Positions 11,641 to 20,799 of a stretch of DNA of 64,000 nt are shown here, one piece after another. Positions within the stretch are counted from its first letter, which is position 1, and the number at the start of each line of letters is the position of its first letter. The stretch comes from Rhizophagus clarus (lineage: Eukaryota > Glomeromycota > Glomeromycetes > Glomerales > Glomeraceae), in NCBI GenBank assembly GCA_015698045.1, contig BLAL01000058.1, positions 1,366,501 through 1,430,500 on the forward strand, written 5' to 3'. The position numbers and the translations under genes are program-made. The notes beneath the pieces were generated by a model that was given only the letters and a program-made list of their open reading frames with translations, was not told the DNA's origin and made no database searches.

Positions 11641-11828
11641 TTTTTTTTACTAAAAATGTTTTTAATATCAGTAAATCAGTTCAGTTTTTGGTAATTATCA
11701 ATTGGTTTCGATAATTATCAATACTGATACCGGTCAGTTTCAGTAATCATCAATACTAATCCCGATCAATTCGGTTTAGTATCAGTTTTTGTAAAAACTA
11801 AATCGAACTGAACCGATCAGAGCCCTAG

Positions 11829-12637
11829 TATCAGGTAGCGGCAAAGATCCTGATGCACATAGGAAGAATTTGAAGATCAGATTATTGTTGAGTTCTTGTT
11901 ATAAAAAAAAGTCTTCTTGATCACAATTATGGTGGATATAGTCTGCAAATTCCTTTGTGAAGTAGACCATATATGGCCTTAAAATTTCAAGATGAATTGG
12001 ACAAAGCCATAAATTATCATTGGTTTCCTCATATTAATTGCAAGTCCAACAATTATATTGGAATCTGAACAAACATGGATAACGTTGTATAAGTAAGTCC
12101 ATTGTAGGGAGAAGGTTATTTGTCATTTTGCATTGCCAAGCTCTGAATTTAGTAAGTTTGTGACATGTTGGGCGGTTATATGAATTGTATTTACAAAATT
12201 TTTCAGTGAGAAGCCAATTGATTTGTTGACTAAAGGATCCTCTTTTGAGAGATGCATTGGTCTTATAATCCAGCCAGGCATTAAATTTTTGTCTATTGCC
12301 AATGTCTTGTGTTATGTGTCTGATGTTATGATCCACTATAATGTTTTCATTATGTTGGTCCCATACTATTTGAATGGATGTAGGAAGGTGATGTTTGTTA
12401 ATGCCAATTTAGTGTGGGAATTGTGTCCTGCTTTTGCTAAGGCGTCCACTTAGTCGTTGAAAGGATTACTGAAATGAGCCTTAACCTTATGTAAATTGAT
12501 AGTTAAATGGTTTTCCTTTATCATCTTGATAATGATGAACCAGATGTTGTGGTTGGGGATTTTCAATTGATGTCATGTAGTCGTTAAATGTCGAGTGATG
12601 GTATAAAAAGTATTAATACAACATTGTAAGTCTATGT
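11829..12637 (-). pseudogene. LINE-type retroelement relic, 3' part (RNase H end and tail)
   Basis: Read on the minus strand, this continues the relic at 21245-22331 that the LTR retrotransposon has split. Recognisable pieces are KVKAHFSNPFND followed by DALAKAG, which is the usual C-terminal part of a retroelement RNase H domain. A tail then ends in MTNNLLPTMDLLIQRYP and RFQYNCWTCN, as in the C-termini of LINE-type ORFs. Several stops interrupt the frame. The relic ends against the right terminus of the DNA transposon. Confidence 0.6.
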
Positions 12638-13082
12638 TGTTACTCTGGTCAGTTCGTCGATCAGGTAACTATGACTTGGAGACAGGGATGCAATAGATAT
12701 GTCTCAAGTCCAATCAACAAGACACACTATTCACAAAGGGACAGTTCGTTTATAAGGTAAAAGAGTTTATTTATTAATTATATGAACTTGTTATTATAAC
12801 TTTGTTATTACACTCTCTGATATTTTTCAACTAAAAAGAAATTTCAGGATATTTATACAAAATAAAATATATTTAAAAATATAACAAATAAATCTAATAT
12901 ATCAAATAAAACTAATAAATCAAATAAATAAAATAAATCAATTAAATCAAATAAATCAGATAAATCAAATAAAACTGATATATCAAATAAATCGGAAATA
13001 TCAAAAATAACAGGCTATGATGGCTTTGGCTTAGGCGGCTCTATATACTTTGCCACAATGTCACGTGATTACTACGCCAACA
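12638..13082 (-). repeat. LTR (3' LTR of the minus-strand Ty3 element)
   Basis: On the plus strand it starts TGTTACTCTGG and ends GCCAACA, so it carries the TG...CA ends usual for LTRs. It matches the LTR at 20800-21244 base for base as far as I can compare by eye, and both are 445 bp. The flanking four bases ATGT at 12634-12637 recur at 21245-21248 as a target site duplication. The inner part has repeats of AAATCAAATAAA. Confidence 0.92.
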
Positions 13083-13098
13083 GTTCTCCCCTTCTTTA
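13083..13098 (-). other. Polypurine tract of the Ty3 element
   Basis: On the minus strand, TAAAGAAGGGGAGAAC lies directly before the TGTTGGCG start of the 3' LTR. This is the position and composition expected of the plus-strand DNA primer site. Confidence 0.8.
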
Positions 13099-13440
13099 GT
13101 TTGAACTCCGTTGAAAACTTTTTCTTTTTACCACACTACACACCCAACCCGCTAGTACATGGGGGTCACTCGTGATATACCAAGCTAAGAGGCCCCCGAA
13201 GGGAATTCGTGCCGAAGCCCGAAATTAGCAAGGCATAGAAGCCGATCATTTTGGCCAGGAATGACCGAGTACGTGTGACAGCGATTTTGTGTTGATGATG
13301 GACTCATATTTATACCAATTTTTGAATTTGTTAGAATTATGGGATTGGAATTAATGGAAAAGTGTTGGTAAATTCTGATAAAATTCGGTTTAATTTTTGG
13401 TGGTAATTTCTGGGAAGTTTCTTCATTTAAATTTTCATCA

Positions 13441-13971
13441 ATGTCGCACTATCTCAAAATCATCTTCATCTTTTTTTTTTCTTCATTAATTTTCAATATG
13501 ACTCGCACTGACACCAATGTTGCTCGTCGAAAACTTCGCAGTTCGCGTGCCTCTCGAGGCCAAAATAATAAAAAAAAACATAATAAACCAAGTAAGGCCG
13601 TCAGAAGAAGGCATTTTCGAAGAAAAGGTATTGATAAGCCTCAAAAAGGTGAGGGCTTGGCTCAACAAGCTTTGGAAGTTGCTGGAGAGCTTTTTGTAAC
13701 GAAAGAAGAAGAAGTAGAGAAATTACAACAAGAAATAAATCAGAAAAATGGGGAACTTGGCCATTATAAGGAGTTAGCAGGGTTTAATAGAGATTTACGA
13801 GAACAAGTATTTTCATTAACTAAGGATAAGGAGCGGTATAGGAGGGAAAGGGAAGGTTGGAAGGTACGACATGAGAGGGAACATAAAAGGGCTAATGAGG
13901 CAAAAGAAACTATTTCCAATTATGAAACATATATGAGAGAAAATAATTTAGAACCACCATCTACTATTTAG
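13441..13971 (+). CDS. Antisense ORF of the Ty3 element: basic, coiled-coil protein
   Basis: This 176-codon frame runs opposite to gag-pol, between the third ORF and the 3' LTR. It may start at 13441, where a hydrophobic N-terminal stretch (IIFIFFFSSLIF) resembles a signal or membrane segment, or at the internal ATG at 13498, which would give a soluble basic protein. Residues 20-65 are strongly basic (RRKLRSSRASRGQNNKKK and AVRRRHFRRKG), like a nuclear targeting or nucleic-acid-binding segment. Residues about 80-165 are rich in Glu, Lys and Arg with a heptad-like pattern, which suggests a coiled coil. A TATTTATA-like box lies about 130 bp upstream. I recognise no family. Its integrity in a young element suggests selection or recent capture, but youth alone could also explain it. 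Confidence 0.55.
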   Translation: MSHYLKIIFIFFFSSLIFNMTRTDTNVARRKLRSSRASRGQNNKKKHNKPSKAVRRRHFRRKGIDKPQKGEGLAQQALEVAGELFVTKEEEVEKLQQEINQKNGELGHYKELAGFNRDLREQVFSLTKDKERYRREREGWKVRHEREHKRANEAKETISNYETYMRENNLEPPSTI

Positions 13972-14229
13972 ATTTTTCTTCTTTTCTTTTTTCTTTTTCC
14001 TAATAAATTTTCATAAAATTTTCTATTTTCTATTAAATTATTTTGGGGAGTTAAGTCGCGTATTTTTGCTGATCATTTGTGAAACTAAAATTAACACTAA
14101 ATTAAATTTGGATCTGCCATCATTACTAATTTCTATTTTTGTAGATCATACTTGCGTCAATTAATTAAATTAATTTAGACTTGATTTATTTAATCCAATC
14201 AATAAATTTTCCAATAAATTATGATGTAA

Positions 14230-14664
14230 TTATAAAGAATTTTGATCCAATAATCCTTGCACTATTTCTCGTAACTGTTTCACCTGACTTCTATTTATTT
14301 TCCTTGCTATTTGCGCAGTAATGTAAAAAGTACCAAGTATTTTAATTGGTTGATGTTCAAATATATCAAAGACATTTTCTGACATTCTCGTATAATGATT
14401 AGTTAATTTTTGCTTATATCTAAATTGTTGAGCTTTAGTTTCTAAACTATTTAATAATTTTCCAATATAATAAGCATTGATTAGTGAGTTTAATCGTTCT
14501 TTCAATTGAATTGATCGTCGTAATGCAGCATAAGCATTTTTAAATTGTTCATCAAAAGGAGCAACTTCATCATAGGGTGGTATTAAATCTCCATTTTCAA
14601 AAGGAAGTTCTAGTTGTAAATCTTGAGTTAAAAGGTCAATTAATCTATTATTGGGAGATTCCAT
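14230..14664 (-). CDS. Third ORF of the Ty3 element, overlapping integrase
   Basis: A 144-codon frame starts at an ATG 25 bases inside the 3' end of the integrase ORF, in a different frame. The short overlap suggests translation by re-initiation or frameshifting after integrase. The product begins MESPNNRLIDLLTQ, has an acidic N-terminal third and then predominantly helical, Gln- and Arg-rich sequence. No envelope-like signal peptide or membrane segment is visible, and I recognise no family. It may be a structural or accessory protein of the element. Confidence 0.6.
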   Translation of the reverse strand: MESPNNRLIDLLTQDLQLELPFENGDLIPPYDEVAPFDEQFKNAYAALRRSIQLKERLNSLINAYYIGKLLNSLETKAQQFRYKQKLTNHYTRMSENVFDIFEHQPIKILGTFYITAQIARKINRSQVKQLREIVQGLLDQNSL

Positions 14665-15899
14665 TCTTTCTGATCGTAGTAAGGTTTTAGTAAACTTCCA
14701 TTGAAAGGAGCTTTTAGGACTTTTCCTTGCATATCCCTTATTTTATAGCTTTCATTTTGTAAAACCGCATGGATATAATAGGGTCCTTTCCATTTTTCAT
14801 CTAATTTTCCAGACCATTGTTTCGCTTTTTCAGCCTTATACAATAAAACTTTATCTCCTATTTGAAAAGATCTATGACGTTTAATTTGCTGATCATGATG
14901 TAATTTCTGTTTGGCTTGTTGCTGATCTATCCTTTGTCGGGTAGATTCTCTATCATGTGGTAACTCATTAACTAATTTGTTGATCCTATCGGATAATTGT
15001 TCTTCATTTTGGGTAAGATCATCAATTGGCAACTTTGCTTCACGACCATATGTTAAATAAAAAGGAGATATTTTGGTTGTGGATTGTTTACTTGTACGAT
15101 AAGCAAATAAAACTGGCTGAATAAACTGATCCCACTGTTCTACTTGTTTGACTAATTTAGCTAAAGATTCACATAAAGTTCTATTGAATCTTTCTACTAA
15201 TCCATTGGTTTGGGGATGATATGGTGTTGATAATAAATGCTTAATCTCAAATCTTTTGGTTAAACGATCAATAATTTGATTATTAAAATGAGTTCCTCGA
15301 TCTGTCAGTATTTTCTGAGGGCATCCATGTCGGCATATAATGTCTTCATATATGAATTTCTCAGTTTCTTCTGCTGTAGCTCTAGGTACTGCTTTTGCTT
15401 CAGGCCATTTAGTCAGGTAATCCATAGCAACTATAATATATTTATTTCCATTAGAAGTCTTTGGTAAGGGTCCTACAAAATCTATTCCTATTTGATAAAA
15501 AGGTGAATGTACAGGTATTGGATGTAATAATTGATGAGTTTGAGGTTTTCCTCTTCTTTGACATGAGTCACAATTTTTAACATATTCTCTAATATTTTCA
15601 TACATCTGAGGCCAGTAATATCTAGTACGAATTTTGTTGAACATAATTTCAGTTCCAAAGTGTCCAGAAGTAGGATCATGATGTACCATGTAAAGAACTG
15701 GTTCCATTTCATGTATTCTAATTACTCTTAATAAATTTCCTTCTTTCTGTTTGTCTTTTCTATATAAATAGTTGTTTTTAATAATAAAAGGAGTACAAAA
15801 GTTTTTGAATTGTTTGATAAGTTGTTGAGTATTTAAGTCTGATGGTAGTTGTTGAGTAGTTAAATATTGAAAAATTCTATTATATTGGGTTGTATCCAT
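14640..15899 (-). CDS. Ty3/Gypsy integrase
   Basis: The 419-residue product inserts the retrotransposon cDNA into the genome. Around residues 65-110 it has the HHCC zinc-binding motif (HHDPTSGHFG ... NCDSCQRRG). The catalytic core carries the DDE triad: Asp in IGIDFVGPLP (about 140), Asp in ILTDRGTHFN (about 198) and Glu in GLVERFNRT (about 235). The C-terminal part has the usual GDKVLLYKAEKAKQWSGKL segment of Gypsy integrases; no chromodomain is seen. Unusually for Ty3 elements it is a separate frame with its own ATG, 101 bases after the gag-pol stop. It may be expressed by splicing, re-initiation or stop bypass; the sequence does not decide which. Confidence 0.92.
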   Translation of the reverse strand: MDTTQYNRIFQYLTTQQLPSDLNTQQLIKQFKNFCTPFIIKNNYLYRKDKQKEGNLLRVIRIHEMEPVLYMVHHDPTSGHFGTEIMFNKIRTRYYWPQMYENIREYVKNCDSCQRRGKPQTHQLLHPIPVHSPFYQIGIDFVGPLPKTSNGNKYIIVAMDYLTKWPEAKAVPRATAEETEKFIYEDIICRHGCPQKILTDRGTHFNNQIIDRLTKRFEIKHLLSTPYHPQTNGLVERFNRTLCESLAKLVKQVEQWDQFIQPVLFAYRTSKQSTTKISPFYLTYGREAKLPIDDLTQNEEQLSDRINKLVNELPHDRESTRQRIDQQQAKQKLHHDQQIKRHRSFQIGDKVLLYKAEKAKQWSGKLDEKWKGPYYIHAVLQNESYKIRDMQGKVLKAPFNGSLLKPYYDQKEWNLPIID

Positions 15900-16000
15900 T
15901 GTTATAAAAATACTTAAATAAAATAAAATATTAGGCTGTCTGTCACAATGCAGGCACTTTTCGCTTTCACCTTTTAATAAATTTGATATTTGTTAAGGAT

Positions 16001-19000
16001 TTAATCTAAGGAAGCTACAAATGGCTCAGTAGAGATGGTGTAAGGGGGTAATCCATAGGAAAGTCGTAAAAAGCATTTTAAATAATGAACAAGGTTGGTT
16101 TGTTTCACTCCTTCAGGTTCCTCCCACCAAGGTTGGTTTACCAAAAATTCTGGCTTCATATCAGGTCGTATTTTCCCTAAAGTAAATCCAATAATGCAAT
16201 CATGAAGGATAGTTCCATATGGGAGGTTCTTTTTGCACATTGTACAATAAGTATGAATATGATGATTTTCTATGTCACATTCAAGGGTGCATCTACTTCC
16301 TCCTCTATTGATAGGTTGACCAGCAATTACTTGCTTTATTTGAATAAACTCTTGGAATAATTCTTGTAACTCTTCCTTTGAAAAATAATATGCAGGAGTT
16401 TGGACTCCTTCTATATCATCATTCAAAATTAAAATATCTTGGCCTTCTTCTAGCCATTCTTCCTGATAGTTTGGATGATCTTCTTGGTCGTGTATTTGCT
16501 GGTAGTATTCTTGCCAATCTCTTTCATAGTCTGATCCTAAAGTGCTATTATCATTTCCCCAACATATACATTGAATTTCTTCACAGTTTTCACATGGTTG
16601 AGGATAAATAATTTCGTATATTTCTGCTACTGGTTTGGTAGTGATGTCTTCTTCAGAATCTGCTTCATAATCTTCCTCTTCTATAGGGGTTAAAGTAATT
16701 GGAGCAGATAAAGTATGTTTAGTAGGTCCAGGATATGTTTCTAATTCAATTAGGAAACAGAATGTTTCTTCAGGAGTTCTAGATAATGCATCAGCATTGG
16801 CATTAAGTTTTCCTGGTCTGTGTTTAATCTCAAAGTCGTACTGCTGTAATTCCATTACCCAGCGGGCTCTTCTTCCTTTTGGCATCTTGGAAGTCTTTAA
16901 CCATTTGAGGGCAGAGTGGTCAGTAATGATAGTGAATGGTCTTAATCCTAAGTAGTGTTGAAAATGTTTTATGGCCCATACTACAGCCAAACACTCTTGG
17001 TCTGTTACAGAGTAGTTCTTTTCTGCTGGATTAAGGCTTCTGCTTGCATAGGCAATTACATGTTCTTTACCATCTTCCTTTAGTTGAGATAATACAGCAC
17101 CTAATCCAATTCCAGAGGCGTCAGTATAGATAATGAAGGGTTTGTCGAAATCTGGATAACTTAGTACAGGGGCTTTAATTAGCATCTCCTTTAGTCTGTC
17201 AAAGGCTTGCTGTTGCTTTTCCTCCCAGTTGAAAGGAGCATCTTTCTTTAACAAAGTGAGCATTGGTCTTGCAATTCGGGAGAAATCCTTAATAAATTTC
17301 CTATAATAGGAGAATAGTCCAAGAGCAGCTCTTAATTGAGTAAGGTTTGTTGGTACTGGATAATTCTTGACTTTGTCAATCTTTTCTGGGTCTGGTTTGA
17401 TTCCATCTCTTCCTACCACATGTCCTAGGAAGTGTATATTAGGTAATGCAAAATAGCATTTCTTTAATTTTATTTTTAGGTTGGAATTTCTGAGCGCTTG
17501 AAAAACTTGAGCTATATGATCCATGTGTTGCTCAAAGGTTCCTTTGGTGTAGATGATTACATCATCCAGATACACGGCTACAAAGTCATTTAAAAATTCT
17601 TGCAGCACTCTATTCATTAGTCTTTGAAATGTACCAGGAGCATAGCTTAACCCAAAAGGCATGACTAGGAATTCATACAATCCAAAGGGAGTTACAAAGG
17701 CAGTCTTTTCTATATCAGCTTCATCCATGGCTACTTGCCAATAACCACTGGCAAGATCTAAGGTAGTGAACCATTTGGCTTGTCCAAAACTTTCCAGCAG
17801 GTCATCAATTCTAGGGAGTGGGTAGGCATCTGCTTTTGTAATAGCATTTAGTTTTCTATAATCAATGCAGATTCGCTTATCTCCTCCTTTCTTATCCACA
17901 ATTACAACAGGTGAAGCCCAGGGGCTACATGATTTTCTAATGATTCCATTTTCTTCCATTTTTACAATTTCTTCCTTCAGAAATTCTTTATTTTTAGGAT
18001 TAATTCTGTAGGGTGCTTGAGAAATGGGTCGTGCATCTCCAATATAAACTTTGTGTTTTATGAGATTTGTTCTACCAATCTCAGTCTGACTTTTGGCACA
18101 AATATCTCTGAAGGATGTAAGCAAATTGTTGAATAATTGTTGCTGGTGCGCATCCAAAGGTCCAAGGTTAAGTTTATGAGGCTCTTCTTGGGTGGCAGTG
18201 ACGGCTAAATAAATGGCTGGATTTTCATCCTCACTTTCTTCTATCTCTTCCTCAGATTCTTCATATGGGGTGTGATTAGTCCAAGGGTTAAATTCTAGGT
18301 CGGATATATCAGAAAAATCATCAGATAAGTCTGACAGGTAAAGAGGGGATTCTTCTATCTCTTCCTCTTCATATTCTTCACTATCAGTTTCCTCTTCATC
18401 ATAGGACTCAGCAGGTCTTCCTCTAGTGCATTGCATAGGAACAGTAATTCGTTTCTTTCTCCACAAGATAGTCAGTGTACCTTCTTCCCAATCCAAATTG
18501 GCTTTGACCTTTTTAAGCCAATCATTTCCAAGAATAAAAACTTCATCTGTAGAATCCAATACTTGAATGTTGAGGTTGATGAGATGAGATTTTACTTCTA
18601 TAGGAAAATCTTTTACTTCTCCTAAGGATCTAACTTTAGTACCATTGGCAGTTACAATTACTAAGTTGGAAGGCCCATTTATAGAATATCCAAGTCGTTT
18701 CATGAGCTTTTTGGTGATGATACTAGTGGCAGCACCACTATCAATGACGGCTGAAATAGGTTCTCCATCTACTCTCAATTGGCATCTGGCAGCAGTAGTA
18801 GGAGCATCATTGGCTGAGGAGATAAAATTAGTCTCTCTGGTTCTCTTGACACTTTTAAGCATTGCACTTCTATATTTTGGAATTTGAGATGAGGCTTGTC
18901 CAATAGTTAAGCCACAAGGAAGGTTTTTAATGTATTGGGCAATGTCAAATTCAGTCACATTTTCAATAGGTGCGGGTCTCATTTTAAATTTTCTTTTGAT

Positions 19001-20698
19001 CTTTTGAGCTTTAATGGTGGATGGAGTAGTTTCTGCTGAAGGAACAACTGGAATAATATATTCCTCTCCTCCTTCATCCATTTCATCTCCTGTTCTCACT
19101 CTTTTTCTTAGTTGTCTTTCTTTTCCAGATTCTGAACGAGTATTTACATATACTTCATATTCAGCTTCATCCTCCTCTTCCTCATCATAGGAGTAGTATT
19201 CTTCTTCTTCAACATATTCTTCATCCAGGAAATTAACAGGTCTGGTGAAAAGTTTTCTACTATTATTATTATTATTATTTCCTGAGTTGTTATTTCTATT
19301 ACTTCTGCACTCTCTGGAGATATGTCCTACTTTCCCACATTTGAAACAGGTTAGTTTAGTTTTATCTCTAGCCTTTTCTGTAGTCGCTCTAAAATTTCTA
19401 GGCTTGCTATTATTGTTACTATTATTTTGAGCTAGCAATGCTGATGATAAGGTTGCATAATTAAGAGTCAATTGTTGGAGTTGTTGAGTTAATGCATCTA
19501 CATCTGGGTCATTCTTGCTAGTGGAAGATCCAGCAACAGGAGTGATTGGTAAAGGAGCATTTTCCTTCACAGCAACAGGAACATTTAAAGAAACTGACTT
19601 TGTAGGAACATAATTATATCCAGTTTCTACCAATTTTGCACGGGTAATTGCATCATTTAAAGTAGTAGGATTGTTTGTGGATACTAAAGGGGTCAGCAGA
19701 GGGTTTAGTCCATACAAATACATTCGCACCTGTAATGCAGCAGGAACAGGTGGAGGATCAGTAGTTCCATTCACTTTTCTTAAGACTTTCTTGAATCTTC
19801 TAGAGTAGTCTTCAACTTTTTCTTCAGCTGTTTGTCTAATAGTCATTAATTCATAGTACCATTGATTTTTCTTAGTTTCAGGAGAGAAATATGCTTCAAA
19901 CTGGTGTACAAAACTGGCATTTTGGTTTGTATTATCATTCCAAACAGTAAGACCATTACCATTGGCTCTGAACCAGTCATGGGCTGCATCCTTCAAGTAT
20001 CCTGCAGCAATAGCTATTCTTCTGTTACCTGTCCACTGATTAGTATTAGCAGCTGTTTCAAAACGTTCTAACCATTCATAAGGGTCCTCGTCATCTTTTC
20101 CATGAAAGTTATCTACTTTGGCTATGGTTAATTCGCGAGGAGGTGGAGCATTTCCTAATGCAGTGGTCAACTGTGTAATATTTTGGCCATTAGTACCAAA
20201 AATAGTAGTTAAAACTGCAGTAAGTTGATCTTGATTCATAGTTTCAGGAGGTGCTTCTGGTGGAGGTAGGTTGTGGTATAGATTATATAGCTTGGTGGTT
20301 TGATATTCAGTAGGTGCAGAGGAGTATCCTTGGGTTTCTTCACAAAGAGCAGGTATATAATATAATAATTCTAGTATAGGAGTGCTAAGGGTGGAAAATA
20401 GTATGCTTTTTAGAATTTCAGTAGTAAGGTCAGCAGCAGTATTCAGTTCAGCGATATTTTCTTTTAGTTTGGCAAAGGTAATAACAGTGCAAAGGTTGTA
20501 GTTTCTAGCAGAATGATTATCTTTAATCCAATTCCAAAAGTTAAAGAATCCAGTAGGATGTTGGTTATAAAGTATTTCTCCTGATGGGGTATAACAAAAA
20601 TTACAATAAGGAGCTCTTTCAAAGGCAGGTCTTCTTCTCTGAAGGTGCTTATTTCTGTGATGTTTTCTTTGGCTCTTTTTAGTACCGTAATATGGCAT
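16001..20698 (-). CDS. Ty3/Gypsy Gag-protease-reverse transcriptase-RNase H polyprotein
   Basis: One uninterrupted frame of 1565 residues. Gag spans roughly residues 160-400 with the retrotransposon-gag segment (DPYEWLERFE, AAHDWFRANG). A CCHC zinc knuckle (CFKCGKVGHISREC) lies near 450. The aspartic protease active site DSGAATSII is near 650. Reverse transcriptase follows from about 880, with the catalytic YLDD in AVYLDDVIIYTKG near 1046. RNase H is near 1190 (IYTDASGIGLGAVLSQ). Two acidic Glu-rich runs flank the protease. After RNase H come about 250 further residues with Cys/His clusters (PCENCEEIQCIC and CTLECDIENHHIHTYCTMC) that are not part of standard Ty3 pol. Gag and pol share one frame, so no frameshift is needed between them. 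The start ATG at 20698 lies about 100 bases inside the 5' LTR. Confidence 0.93.
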   Translation of the reverse strand: MPYYGTKKSQRKHHRNKHLQRRRPAFERAPYCNFCYTPSGEILYNQHPTGFFNFWNWIKDNHSARNYNLCTVITFAKLKENIAELNTAADLTTEILKSILFSTLSTPILELLYYIPALCEETQGYSSAPTEYQTTKLYNLYHNLPPPEAPPETMNQDQLTAVLTTIFGTNGQNITQLTTALGNAPPPRELTIAKVDNFHGKDDEDPYEWLERFETAANTNQWTGNRRIAIAAGYLKDAAHDWFRANGNGLTVWNDNTNQNASFVHQFEAYFSPETKKNQWYYELMTIRQTAEEKVEDYSRRFKKVLRKVNGTTDPPPVPAALQVRMYLYGLNPLLTPLVSTNNPTTLNDAITRAKLVETGYNYVPTKSVSLNVPVAVKENAPLPITPVAGSSTSKNDPDVDALTQQLQQLTLNYATLSSALLAQNNSNNNSKPRNFRATTEKARDKTKLTCFKCGKVGHISRECRSNRNNNSGNNNNNNSRKLFTRPVNFLDEEYVEEEEYYSYDEEEEDEAEYEVYVNTRSESGKERQLRKRVRTGDEMDEGGEEYIIPVVPSAETTPSTIKAQKIKRKFKMRPAPIENVTEFDIAQYIKNLPCGLTIGQASSQIPKYRSAMLKSVKRTRETNFISSANDAPTTAARCQLRVDGEPISAVIDSGAATSIITKKLMKRLGYSINGPSNLVIVTANGTKVRSLGEVKDFPIEVKSHLINLNIQVLDSTDEVFILGNDWLKKVKANLDWEEGTLTILWRKKRITVPMQCTRGRPAESYDEEETDSEEYEEEEIEESPLYLSDLSDDFSDISDLEFNPWTNHTPYEESEEEIEESEDENPAIYLAVTATQEEPHKLNLGPLDAHQQQLFNNLLTSFRDICAKSQTEIGRTNLIKHKVYIGDARPISQAPYRINPKNKEFLKEEIVKMEENGIIRKSCSPWASPVVIVDKKGGDKRICIDYRKLNAITKADAYPLPRIDDLLESFGQAKWFTTLDLASGYWQVAMDEADIEKTAFVTPFGLYEFLVMPFGLSYAPGTFQRLMNRVLQEFLNDFVAVYLDDVIIYTKGTFEQHMDHIAQVFQALRNSNLKIKLKKCYFALPNIHFLGHVVGRDGIKPDPEKIDKVKNYPVPTNLTQLRAALGLFSYYRKFIKDFSRIARPMLTLLKKDAPFNWEEKQQQAFDRLKEMLIKAPVLSYPDFDKPFIIYTDASGIGLGAVLSQLKEDGKEHVIAYASRSLNPAEKNYSVTDQECLAVVWAIKHFQHYLGLRPFTIITDHSALKWLKTSKMPKGRRARWVMELQQYDFEIKHRPGKLNANADALSRTPEETFCFLIELETYPGPTKHTLSAPITLTPIEEEDYEADSEEDITTKPVAEIYEIIYPQPCENCEEIQCICWGNDNSTLGSDYERDWQEYYQQIHDQEDHPNYQEEWLEEGQDILILNDDIEGVQTPAYYFSKEELQELFQEFIQIKQVIAGQPINRGGSRCTLECDIENHHIHTYCTMCKKNLPYGTILHDCIIGFTLGKIRPDMKPEFLVNQPWWEEPEGVKQTNLVHYLKCFLRLSYGLPPYTISTEPFVASLD

Positions 20699-20781
20699 TC
20701 AATTGGGTGCAAGTACGTCTGCAATTGTTTTTCTTCTCAAGTACGTCTGAGAGATCCAGTATAGACAGTTCGTCGCTATAC

Positions 20782-20799
20782 CTGGCAGGAATCACCAAT
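20782..20799 (-). other. Candidate primer binding site of the Ty3 element
   Basis: On the minus strand the 5' LTR ends ...AGTAACA and is followed by AT, then TGGTGATTCCTGCCAGG. The latter begins with TGG, complementary to the CCA end of a tRNA, so reverse transcription may be primed by a tRNA ending GGCAGGAATCACCA. Which tRNA this is cannot be told from the window. Confidence 0.6.

Larger units (their letters stand above)
5756..11828. mobile_element. Decayed 6.07-kb DNA transposon with terminal inverted repeats
   Basis: The left end reads CTAGGGCTCTGAT and the right end is its inverted match (ATCAGAGCCCTAG), each flanked by TA, which suggests a TA target duplication. Just inside both ends are runs of GGTTTCAGTAAT-like repeats, then arrays of palindromic subterminal repeats (5940-6345 and 10620-11640). 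Between them lies a broken transposase gene on the minus strand. TA targets are typical of Tc1/mariner-like elements, but the transposase does not look like a standard mariner enzyme, so I leave the superfamily open. The element is old: the gene has several stops and shifts. Confidence 0.75.

Noticed and set aside
12638-13082. Regularly spaced AAATCAAATAAA repeats as a CRISPR-like array
   Set aside because: The units are simple-sequence variation within a eukaryotic LTR, without unique spacers.
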